A stretch of DNA of 6,683 nucleotides from Listeria marthii FSL S4-120 (GCA_000183865.1 CM001047.1:2323901-2330583); one strand, 5' to 3'; shown: positions 1-5,345, numbered from the stretch's first letter. The notes: a model not told the origin generated them from the sequence alone. Translations and numbers: made by a program.

Positions 1-215
1 CGCGCGCGCTTATTAATCAACCTTCCGTTATTTTAGCCGATGAACCAACTGCGAGTCTTGATACTGAAAGAAGTCGTGAAGTTGTCGAGCTTATCCGCAA
101 TGAGGTTGTGCAAACAAGTCGAACTGCGATTATGGTAACACATGATGAACGTATGCTAGATTTAGTTAACCATGTGTATCGCATGGAAGACGGGATTCTT
201 ACCCAAGAAAGCTAA
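1..215 (+). CDS. ABC transporter ATP-binding protein, C-terminal fragment (cut by window edge)
   Basis: This is the last 70 residues of an ABC ATPase that energises a membrane transporter from the cytoplasmic face; the start lies outside the window. The reading frame begins at base 3 with R-A-L, the usual end of the helix after the LSGGQ signature. It is followed by the Walker B and D-loop motif VILADEPTASLD, with the catalytic glutamate in DEP, and then the H-loop VTHDERML with its switch histidine. It ends in a typical YRMEDGIL strand. The DEPTASLD and THDERML wording fits the MacB/LolD/HrtA-like ATPases that partner FtsX-like permeases in efflux or antimicrobial-peptide/heme defence. The permease is presumably upstream and is not visible. 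The substrate cannot be inferred. The family call is secure; the subfamily is a guess. Confidence 0.93.
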   Translation, partial: RALINQPSVILADEPTASLDTERSREVVELIRNEVVQTSRTAIMVTHDERMLDLVNHVYRMEDGILTQES

Positions 216-252
216 AAAACCTGCGTGGCTTAAATGCCACACAGGTTTTTTT
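213..252. terminator. Bidirectional intrinsic terminator between ABC ATPase and PTS IIB
   Basis: Arms 218-229 and 236-247 form a 12-bp stem around a 6-base loop. It is flanked by an A-run on the left (214-219) and a T-run on the right (246-252), so both converging genes have a U-tract. One position is a C/A mismatch in the rightward transcript but a G-U wobble in the leftward one. The hairpin should therefore be somewhat more stable for the PTS IIB transcript. Confidence 0.85.
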
Positions 253-257
253 ACTGT

Positions 258-572
258 TTATTTTTGGAAACCGTTAATTAAATCTAATGCTTGGCCTAGT
301 ACTTTTTCACCGTTCATTGTACCGTATGCTGCCATGTCGATTACATCTACTGGAATTTTCCCAGCAGCTAGTTCATCAACTGTTTTTTTCTGATAACGCA
401 CTTGTGGTCCTAAAAGCACTACGTCTGCATCGTCAATTAAGTTACTTACTTCAGCGATGGAGTATGCTTCAATTTCGCAAGTTTCTCCGCGTTCTTCTGC
501 TGCTTTACGCATTTTTGTTACTAAAAGGCTTGTTGACATCCCTGCCGCACATACTAAAACAATATTTTTCAT
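258..572 (-). CDS. PTS system, cellobiose/lactose-family IIB component (orphan)
   Basis: This 104-residue cytoplasmic phosphocarrier would take phosphate from a IIA protein and pass it to sugar during transport through a IIC permease. It starts MKNIVLVCAAGMSTSLLV: a beta strand followed by the phosphate-binding loop, with Cys8 as the expected phosphorylation site. This is the hallmark of the lactose/chitobiose (Lac) family of IIB proteins. Length matches the family (about 100-106). I chose the ATG at 572 because AAAGGAAAG lies 8-10 bases upstream and the phospho-cysteine then sits at the usual residue 8. An in-frame ATG at 695 would add 41 unconserved residues and would run through the promoter. 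No IIA or IIC gene is beside it, so it must borrow partners encoded elsewhere or have a regulatory job. From memory it corresponds to lmo2373. Sugar specificity (beta-glucosides, cellobiose or other) cannot be read from the sequence. Confidence 0.93.
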   Translation of the reverse strand: MKNIVLVCAAGMSTSLLVTKMRKAAEERGETCEIEAYSIAEVSNLIDDADVVLLGPQVRYQKKTVDELAAGKIPVDVIDMAAYGTMNGEKVLGQALDLINGFQK

Positions 573-618
573 CGTAATCTTTCCTTTCAGATTAAGGCTG
601 CTTTTTTTGTACACTCTT

Positions 619-647
619 ATTATAACTACCTTTAGCTTTTTAAACAA
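619..647 (-). promoter_or_regulatory. Sigma-A-type promoter for PTS IIB
   Basis: Read on the minus strand, a perfect TATAAT (619-624) lies 17 bases downstream of TTGTTT (642-647). Transcription would start near 612, giving a leader of about 40 bases before the ATG at 572. No clear catabolite (cre) operator was recognised around it. Confidence 0.75.
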
Positions 648-694
648 GTAAACTACTGGGTCCAAGAGAAAATTATTAAAAATGCGAAAAACCA

Positions 695-723
695 TTGCGA
701 TTTCACGTAAAAAGAGCGATAAT
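695..723 (+). promoter_or_regulatory. Sigma-A-type promoter for aspartokinase
   Basis: TTGCGA (695-700) and GATAAT (718-723) are separated by exactly 17 bases. Both are one or two mismatches from consensus. The start would be near 730, giving a leader of about 87 bases. It diverges from the PTS IIB promoter, with about 50 bases between the two -35 boxes. Confidence 0.55.
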
Positions 724-738
724 AGACAATAACTTTAT

Positions 739-784
739 CCGAAAGCTCAGAAAATTTCGCATCATCTAAAAACAACACTTTCGG
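739..784 (+). promoter_or_regulatory. Possible alternative hairpins in the aspartokinase leader
   Basis: CCGAAAG at 739-745 can pair with CTTTCGG at 778-784 (7 bp). Part of the same left arm, CGAAA at 740-744, can instead pair with TTTCG at 755-759 (5 bp). The two pairings are mutually exclusive. The pairings are seen in the sequence; any regulatory role is inference. No U-run follows either hairpin. The leader is far too short for a lysine (L-box) riboswitch. Confidence 0.2.
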
Positions 785-816
785 GAGATAAAAAATTCAA
801 ATCAGGAGTGTGTTGC

Positions 817-2178
817 ATGAAAGTAATTAAATTTGGCGGAAGCTCTTTAGCATCGGGAATCCAATTAAATAAGGTTTTCCAGCTTGTTACGGAGGATCCA
901 GACCGGAAAATAGTCGTTGTTTCTGCTCCGGGGAAACGTTTCAAGGAAGATACCAAAGTGACCGACTTACTTATTGATTGCGCGGCAAAGGCACTTCTTG
1001 GTGAAGATACGAGCGAATTATTTGAAGCGATTATTGCTAGGTATGCTGGAATAGCGCTTGATACCGGGATGAGTGATGCAATTATTAAGCAAATTCGCAC
1101 TGACCTACAAGCAACCATTTCTTCTGATAAAAGTGATCCAGATAAATTTTTAGATCGAATGAAAGCTAGTGGCGAAGATAATAACGCAAAATTAATCGCG
1201 GCTTATTTTAAATTTAAAGGCTTAAACGCCAATTATATTAATCCAAAAGACGCTGGCTTATTCGTGACGGACGAACATGCTAGCGCGCAAGTTTTACCAG
1301 AGTCTTATGATCGTTTGTTTGCGCTTCGTGAATGTGAAGGAATCATTGTTTTCCCAGGATTTTTCGGCTATACGAAAGATGGCGAAATTAGTACATTTTC
1401 CAGAAGTGGTTCTGATATTACTGGAGCGATTGTCGCGAATGGCGCGCAAGCTGAGTTGTACGAGAACTTTACTGATGTTGATGCGGTTTACGCGGTCAAT
1501 CCCGCTATCGTGAAAAATCCGAAGAAAGTACTCGAACTTACTTACCGGGAAATGCGCGAACTTTCGTATGCTGGCTTCTCTGTTTTTCATGATGAGGCAT
1601 TAATTCCAGCGTTCCATGCGGGTATTCCGGTGCATATTAAAAACACCAATAATCCCGACTCTTGTGGTACGCGTGTGGTTCATGAACGTGAAAATAGTAA
1701 TGGACCAGTCGTTGGTATTGCTAGTGATGACGGTTTTTGCAGCATTTATATTAGTAAATATTTGATGAACCGGGAAATTGGCTTCGGGCGAAAAGTATTG
1801 CAAATTTTGGAAGATGCTGGGCTTAACTACGAACATATGCCATCCGGGATTGACGATTTAACGATTATTATTCGTGAAAATCAGTTTGGCGAGGATACGG
1901 AGCGGACGATTATGTCTCGTTTGAAAGAAGAATTGAATGCGGACCAAGTGATTATGCAGCACGGGATTTCGCTGATTATGGTTGTTGGTGAAGCGATGCG
2001 CCATAACGTTGGGATAACTTCGCGTGCTTCAAAAGCTTTATCGGATGCGAAAGTTAATATTGAAATGATTAATCAAGGTTCTTCTGAAGTGAGCATTATG
2101 TTTGGCGTGAAGGAAGAACAGGAAGATACGGCCGTTCGCGCTTTGTATGATGAGTTCTTTTCGGAAGTTTTAGTTTAA
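817..2178 (+). CDS. Aspartate kinase (aspartokinase III-like, two ACT domains)
   Basis: This 453-residue cytoplasmic enzyme phosphorylates L-aspartate with ATP, the first step to lysine, diaminopimelate, methionine and threonine. The N-terminal amino-acid-kinase domain (about 1-290) opens with KFGGSS at 5-10 (catalytic Lys5). It also carries TFSRSGSD at 193-200 and FTDVDAVYAVNP at 218-229, which form the substrate and nucleotide sites. Two C-terminal ACT domains (about 299-355 and 384-448) bind allosteric amino acids; the second has the family's NQGSSEVSIMFGV at 419-431. Full length and single-chain form resemble B. subtilis YclM and E. coli LysC rather than the roughly 400-residue class with an internal small-subunit start. 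The ATG at 817 is preferred because AGGAG (804-808) lies 8 bases upstream. A GTG at 808 overlaps that ribosome binding site and cannot be the start. Feedback effector (lysine, threonine or both) is unknown. From memory it corresponds to lmo2374. Confidence 0.96.
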   Translation: MKVIKFGGSSLASGIQLNKVFQLVTEDPDRKIVVVSAPGKRFKEDTKVTDLLIDCAAKALLGEDTSELFEAIIARYAGIALDTGMSDAIIKQIRTDLQATISSDKSDPDKFLDRMKASGEDNNAKLIAAYFKFKGLNANYINPKDAGLFVTDEHASAQVLPESYDRLFALRECEGIIVFPGFFGYTKDGEISTFSRSGSDITGAIVANGAQAELYENFTDVDAVYAVNPAIVKNPKKVLELTYREMRELSYAGFSVFHDEALIPAFHAGIPVHIKNTNNPDSCGTRVVHERENSNGPVVGIASDDGFCSIYISKYLMNREIGFGRKVLQILEDAGLNYEHMPSGIDDLTIIIRENQFGEDTERTIMSRLKEELNADQVIMQHGISLIMVVGEAMRHNVGITSRASKALSDAKVNIEMINQGSSEVSIMFGVKEEQEDTAVRALYDEFFSEVLV

Positions 2179-2182
2179 AAAG

Positions 2183-2225
2183 AAAACAAGTTTTTCATCC
2201 TGATTGATGAGAAACTTGTTTTTTG
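2183..2225. terminator. Bidirectional terminator between aspartokinase and hypothetical gene
   Basis: Arms 2185-2199 and 2206-2220 form a 15-bp stem (one T-G wobble) around a 6-base loop. An A-rich left flank and a T-run at 2219-2224 make it usable by both converging transcripts. The hypothetical gene's stop codon (2226-2228) is practically inside the hairpin flank. Confidence 0.88.
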
Positions 2226-2630
2226 TTATTTATTTGCTTCTTCTAGCTGATAACTTTTGCTTATTACATCGATAATATGATCGTAAGTGCTGATACGGTA
2301 ATGGGTGAAGTCTTGGCTGTTGTAATCACTTCTTATTTTCACTCGTTCATTTATTAAATCAGAGTCCTCGATTATTTCAAAATTACTTTGGCTTTTTAAC
2401 CAACTTGAACTCCATTTACTTTTTTCAAAGGTATCGAGTTCGGTTGATGAGTAGAAAATGAGGTCTTTAAAAATCATGTTTAGGAGGAGGCTTTCTTCTT
2501 CGAGATCAATTTCTATGGATAATGTGAGTTGGTCAGGAGTTTGGTGTAAGCTGATAAGCCATGTTTTGTCTCGACCGTAGATTAGTTGGTTGTTGATTTT
2601 TATTGATTTTGATTTCTCCATTTTTTTCAT
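2226..2630 (-). CDS. Uncharacterised 134-residue protein
   Basis: I do not recognise a family. The protein has 134 residues, no signal peptide, no membrane segment and no cysteine. It is rich in charged residues and Ser/Asn/Ile. Alternating hydrophobic/polar stretches (LTLSIEIDLEEESLLLNMIF at about 35-54; DLIFYSS) suggest a mostly beta-strand cytosolic fold, and a polar helix ends it (IIDVISKSYQLEEANK). The reading frame is uninterrupted between a shared terminator and a plausible promoter, which supports a real gene. The start is uncertain: the ATG at 2630 has only a weak upstream GAGAAAG about 3 bases away, and an in-frame ATG at 2621 (residue 4) is the alternative. From memory it sits where lmo2375, also hypothetical, lies in EGD-e. 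It may be a single-gene unit; the divergent SgrR-like gene starts 178 bases away. Confidence 0.75.
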   Translation of the reverse strand: MKKMEKSKSIKINNQLIYGRDKTWLISLHQTPDQLTLSIEIDLEEESLLLNMIFKDLIFYSSTELDTFEKSKWSSSWLKSQSNFEIIEDSDLINERVKIRSDYNSQDFTHYRISTYDHIIDVISKSYQLEEANK

Positions 2631-2710
2631 CTGCTTTCTCTGCTTTAAATTATTGTATATAAGATATCATACCACTCATTTTAATACAAAGTTCGCCATG
2701 TTTTGTCTCG
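2558..2710. repeat. 16-base direct repeat, copies at 2558-2573 and 2695-2710
   Basis: GCCATGTTTTGTCTCG occurs identically inside the 134-residue gene (2558-2573) and in the intergenic region upstream of it (2695-2710), 137 bases apart. After a gap of 16 bases in the first copy, similarity continues: TTGTTGATTT from 2590 against TTGTTAATTT from 2711. The inner copy encodes R-D-K-T-W near the protein's N-terminus. The outer one therefore looks like a decayed duplicate of the gene's 5' end. Confidence 0.6.
2666..2674 (-). promoter_or_regulatory. Possible extended -10 promoter for the 134-residue protein
   Basis: On the minus strand the sequence reads TGG followed by TATGAT (-10 at 2666-2671), the extended -10 form TGnTATAAT with one mismatch. 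No good -35 hexamer lies at 17 bases. An alternative pair, TTGTAT plus TATCTT with a 17-base gap, overlaps it. The leader would be about 30 bases. Confidence 0.4.
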
Positions 2711-2730
2711 TTGTTAATTTACATTAAGTT

Positions 2731-2747
2731 ATCTCATGTGTTGAGAT
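2731..2747. promoter_or_regulatory. Inverted repeat upstream of the SgrR-like gene, possible operator
   Basis: ATCTCA (2731-2736) and TGAGAT (2742-2747) form a 6-bp inverted repeat around five bases (TGTGT). It covers the place where a -35 box should lie relative to the TATAAT at 2759-2764. Looser outer matches (TTAA at 2724-2727 and at 2748-2751) lengthen the dyad. SgrR of E. coli binds its own promoter region, so autoregulation is a reasonable but untested reading. Confidence 0.35.
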
Positions 2748-2758
2748 TTAAAACAATG

Positions 2759-2764
2759 TATAAT
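2759..2764 (+). promoter_or_regulatory. -10 box of the SgrR-like gene, no proper -35
   Basis: A perfect TATAAT lies 43 bases before the preferred start codon. The hexamer 17 bases upstream is ATGTGT, a poor -35. TTGAGA at 2741-2746 is closer to consensus but only 12 bases away. The promoter is probably weak or activator-dependent. Confidence 0.5.
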
Positions 2765-2807
2765 AAATGGCAAATCTACTCATTTTATAAGTTGGGAAGT
2801 GACCGAG

Positions 2808-4526
2808 TTGAAAGATCTGAATTACTTCGAATTAAGGTCTATACTGCGTGAGAATGAAAAAGAAAACATCGTTCATTTCAGTTTAAAAAAGCTTGCTGAA
2901 ACTTGGTATTATTCAAAGCAAAATGTTAAAAAAAAGCTCAAAAAATACGAAGAACAAAATTTGTTGAAGTACATGCCTGGAAAAGGACGAGGTAATTTAT
3001 CAACAATTACTTTCAAGAATGATTTCCATTCGGAAGTATACGAAATTTTAACTAATTGTATTGAAAATAATGACATTAAATTTGCACTTCAACTTTCTCA
3101 GTTAGCAATACCCCAAGAGTGGTTCACCCCTTTCTTAACGGAAATACACACCCTTTTTAATCATAGTAATGAAAAAGGAAGTAATATTCTTAGGTTTATA
3201 ATCAACAGAAAAATGGCTGTATTAGACCCAACTATTGTTTCTTTGCACTTCGAAGCCTCTTTAATTAAACAAATAAGTAATACACTAGTTGACTACAATA
3301 AAGAAGAAGATAAATTTACTTCTTCCGTCGCCATTGATTGGTTTCATAATGAAGACTTTACAAAATGGACGTTTAACATTAGAAAAAATATTCTGTTCCA
3401 TAATGAAATTAAGGTAACTGGAAATGATATTCTTTATACGTTTAAAGAAGCTCAGAAAAGTAGCACTGGCAAATGGCTAGTTTCCAATATAGAAAATATG
3501 TATTGTGAATCTGAATTTACGGTTCATTTTATTTTCAAGAAACCAGAGCCAGATTTTTTAAAATTAGTAACACACTATTCACTCGTAATCAGACCTGCCT
3601 TTTCAAATAATAAAAACTTTATCGGTTGTGGACCATTTATACTCGTGGAAAGTAAAGATAACTATATATTCTTAAAAAGCTTTTCAAGATATTTCAAAGA
3701 GCATCCCTTAATTGACGGCGTAGAATTCTGGTTAGTGAACTCAAATTATAAAAAATGGCTTGTTGTCCCACAGAAAAAAGATATCCTTGATAATAATGGG
3801 GTTAAGCCAATTGAGGTGGAACGGTCCGGGGTCTCCTATTTAATTTTTAACAAAAATAAGAAAAACCCGATAAATCAACTTTTAATACAAGACTTAAAAA
3901 TGATTTTTAACACATCAGATTTTGTAGCTGAATTATATAATAATAGTGTTCCAAAAGCATACAGTTATTTTTATAAAGACTCGGAAACTAAAGAACCCAC
4001 GGTAGGCAAAGTCTTTGTGCCAGATTTCGGTTTCTCTAATTACATAGACGAACCCTTAAAATTAGCAGTATTTAATCATCCTAGGCTTATTCGCGAAGCT
4101 GTATGGTTTAAAAATCGAGCAGCTGATTTTAAGATAAAGATAGAAATAATAACCTATTCATTTGATGATGATTTTTTTAAAGAAAAGATTGTACTCGATG
4201 CGGATATGGCCTTAGCGACAGATGTCCCTGTTAGTGATATGGAACTTGGCTACCTCGATTTTTTATTAAACAAAACTTTACTCTTCCAAAGATTTATCAA
4301 CAAGACTCAAAGAGCTACTATACTTTCGTTCACTGAAAAATATAGGGCATCTATATTTTCTGAACAAAAAACAAATATACTAAATCAAATTGAAGATTAT
4401 ATTAATAACGAAAACATCCTCATTTACTTATACCACCCATTAAAGTACTATAATATTCACAGTTTCATCAATGGGGTGGAATTTGATAGTAATGGTAATA
4501 TCGCTTTGGATAAGTTGTGGTGGTGA
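2808..4526 (+). CDS. SgrR-like transcriptional regulator with C-terminal solute-binding domain
   Basis: This is a 572-residue cytoplasmic protein, close to the E. coli SgrR length (551). Residues about 5-110 form an SgrR_N-type winged helix: SLKKLAETWYYSKQNVKKKL as helix-turn-helix, then the family signature GKGRGNLS at 58-65. Residues about 145-570 resemble family 5 extracellular solute-binding proteins (oligopeptide/nickel type), with ASLIKQISNTLVDY, FTKWTFNIRKNILFHN, GNDILYTFKEA and IGCGPF. There is no signal peptide, so the binding domain would sense a small molecule inside the cell. I prefer the TTG at 2808, because GGAAGTGA (2795-2802) gives 8-base spacing. The GTG at 2799 overlaps that site. 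E. coli SgrR controls the sugar-phosphate stress RNA SgrS and the exporter gene setA; many Firmicute relatives sit near MFS genes. Here the nearest exporter is about 860 bases away, beyond an opposing gene. AGA/AGG arginine codons (10 of 15) and frequent ATA set it apart from its neighbours and suggest acquisition. Confidence 0.85.
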   Translation: MKDLNYFELRSILRENEKENIVHFSLKKLAETWYYSKQNVKKKLKKYEEQNLLKYMPGKGRGNLSTITFKNDFHSEVYEILTNCIENNDIKFALQLSQLAIPQEWFTPFLTEIHTLFNHSNEKGSNILRFIINRKMAVLDPTIVSLHFEASLIKQISNTLVDYNKEEDKFTSSVAIDWFHNEDFTKWTFNIRKNILFHNEIKVTGNDILYTFKEAQKSSTGKWLVSNIENMYCESEFTVHFIFKKPEPDFLKLVTHYSLVIRPAFSNNKNFIGCGPFILVESKDNYIFLKSFSRYFKEHPLIDGVEFWLVNSNYKKWLVVPQKKDILDNNGVKPIEVERSGVSYLIFNKNKKNPINQLLIQDLKMIFNTSDFVAELYNNSVPKAYSYFYKDSETKEPTVGKVFVPDFGFSNYIDEPLKLAVFNHPRLIREAVWFKNRAADFKIKIEIITYSFDDDFFKEKIVLDADMALATDVPVSDMELGYLDFLLNKTLLFQRFINKTQRATILSFTEKYRASIFSEQKTNILNQIEDYINNENILIYLYHPLKYYNIHSFINGVEFDSNGNIALDKLWW

Positions 4527-4530
4527 ATAC

Positions 4531-4567
4531 AAAAAAGAGCACTTTCTTAAAACCAAGAAAGTGCTCT
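4531..4567 (-). terminator. Intrinsic terminator of the cyclophilin gene
   Basis: Arms 4536-4548 and 4555-4567 form a perfect 13-bp stem with a 6-base loop. On the minus strand it is followed by a run of six T (A-run at 4531-4536). On the plus strand the hairpin is followed by TAATTAC with no T-run, so it is a canonical terminator only for the leftward cyclophilin transcript. Confidence 0.88.
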
Positions 4568-4574
4568 AATTACA

Positions 4575-5159
4575 TTATTTAATATTAATTTTCTCAATCA
4601 CAACGTCATTCACTGGTTTGTCTTGCATGCCAGTTGGTAGGTTGGCGATTTCGTCTACTACGTCCATGCCTTCGATTACGTGACCGAAAACTGTGTGACG
4701 TCCGTCTAACCACGGTGTCCCGCCTTGTTTATATGCTTCGATAACTTCTACTGGGAAGCCAGCTTGTTCCATTTGACCAAGCATGTCAGCAGGCATATCT
4801 GGTTTTTGAACGATGAAGAATTGGCTGCCGTTTGTGTTTGGACCGGCATTTGCCATGGATAAAGCTCCGCGTAGGTTGAAAGCTTCTGTAGAGAATTCGT
4901 CTTCAAAAGATTCGCCCCAAATGCTTTCGCCGCCAGTACCGCGGCCGTCTGGGTCGCCACCTTGGATCATGAATTCAGGAATAACACGGTGGAAAATAAG
5001 GCCATCGTAATAGCCGTTTTTGGAGTGTGTAACAAAGTTTTCTACTGTTTTTGGTGCGATTTCAGGGAACAATTTGATGCGGATAGTTCCTCGGTTTGTA
5101 ATCATTTCTGCTTCGATTTCGTTAGGTGCCACTTCTTTTGATAATTGTGGGTAAGTCAT
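4575..5159 (-). CDS. ppiB: Cyclophilin-type peptidyl-prolyl cis-trans isomerase
   Basis: This 194-residue protein catalyses cis-trans isomerisation of X-Pro bonds. It has no signal peptide or lipobox, so it is cytoplasmic, unlike PrsA-type foldases. Catalytic-site motifs are complete: [15 protein letters not shown] at 56-70 (catalytic Arg58, Phe63, Gln66), [16 protein letters not shown] at 101-116, and [11 protein letters not shown] at 149-159. Trp150 and His155 correspond to cyclophilin A Trp121 and His126, which predicts cyclosporin binding. Compared with the roughly 143-residue B. subtilis PpiB, it has an insertion of about 25 residues (120-147) between the NGSQFF strand and the WLDGRH loop, plus an N-terminal extension of about 15. 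AAGGAG (plus-strand 5170-5175) lies 10-11 bases before the ATG. From memory it matches lmo2376. The gene symbol is by homology. Confidence 0.96.
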   Translation of the reverse strand: MTYPQLSKEVAPNEIEAEMITNRGTIRIKLFPEIAPKTVENFVTHSKNGYYDGLIFHRVIPEFMIQGGDPDGRGTGGESIWGESFEDEFSTEAFNLRGALSMANAGPNTNGSQFFIVQKPDMPADMLGQMEQAGFPVEVIEAYKQGGTPWLDGRHTVFGHVIEGMDVVDEIANLPTGMQDKPVNDVVIEKINIK

Positions 5160-5198
5160 ATTGTAAAAACTCCTTCTTTTGTTTAAATTTATTGTTTA

Positions 5199-5294
5199 CT
5201 AACGTAGCCAAATAATAAGCAAATTAACAACGACAGCAATCAGATACAGTACTAGTATAACAGCTGAAACCCAAATGACAATTTTTTTAACCAA
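5199..5294 (-). CDS. Possible 31-residue membrane peptide upstream of cyclophilin
   Basis: A TTG start (5294-5292) preceded by AAGGA (plus-strand 5304-5308) at 9 bases opens a frame of 31 residues. It starts MVKKIVIWVSAVILVLYLIA and continues VVVNLLIIWLR to a TAG at 5201-5199. Two lysines are followed by about 26 hydrophobic residues and a final arginine: a classic single membrane span with the N-terminus in. Its stop is 39 bases before the cyclophilin start, in the same direction, so co-transcription is plausible. No family is recognised. A stretch this short could be a chance open frame in a leader; the hydrophobic composition and placed ribosome site are the only support. An upstream ATG (5323) with AAAAGG enters the same hydrophobic frame only if a 7-A run gained one base. 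Confidence 0.33.
   Translation of the reverse strand: MVKKIVIWVSAVILVLYLIAVVVNLLIIWLR
5254..5281 (-). promoter_or_regulatory. Possible proximal promoter for cyclophilin
   Basis: On the minus strand TTGTCA (5276-5281) and TATACT (5254-5259) are separated by 16 bases. This would start transcription near 5247, with a leader of about 88 bases that omits the start of the small peptide frame. It competes with the distal promoter at 5338-5365. Confidence 0.35.
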
Positions 5295-5316
5295 AAATGC
5301 ACATCCTTCACTTTAT

Positions 5317-5345
5317 TTTTCATTCGCTACCTTTTATTCTATAAT
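5317..5345 (+). promoter_or_regulatory. Sigma-A-type promoter for the MFS exporter
   Basis: TTTTCA (5317-5322) and a perfect TATAAT (5340-5345) are 17 bases apart. Transcription would start near 5352, giving a leader of about 39 bases before the ATG at 5391. Confidence 0.55.

Noticed and set aside
172..577. Forward open frames across the PTS IIB region (172-393, 287-577, 457-651)
   Set aside because: They are shadows of the reverse-strand IIB gene, which has a diagnostic motif; the first also runs through the terminator.
573..695. N-terminal extension of the PTS IIB frame to an ATG at 695
   Set aside because: It would displace the phospho-cysteine from residue 8, would run through the promoter, and has no ribosome site; the ATG at 572 has AAAGGAAAG.
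808..816. GTG start of the aspartokinase adding three residues
   Set aside because: The GTG overlaps the AGGAG ribosome binding site that serves the ATG at 817.
762..1118. Reverse-strand open frame over the aspartokinase start, and similar frames at 1294-1590, 1600-1836 and 6107-6301
   Set aside because: They are antisense shadows of strongly supported genes, with no ribosome sites or recognisable protein features.
2631..4535. Insertion sequence or transposon carrying the regulator
   Set aside because: There is no transposase, no terminal inverted repeats, and no target-site duplication bracketing the gene; the 16-base repeat lies entirely on one side.
4748..5010. Open frames overlapping the cyclophilin in other frames (4748-4960 -, 4813-5010 +)
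   Set aside because: The cyclophilin motifs are unambiguous in its own frame; the others encode no plausible protein.
5252..5323. 23-residue ATG frame (5323 to stop at 5252) as a gene by itself
   Set aside because: After the 7-A run it loses the hydrophobic character and stops; it is interesting only if joined to the adjoining frame.
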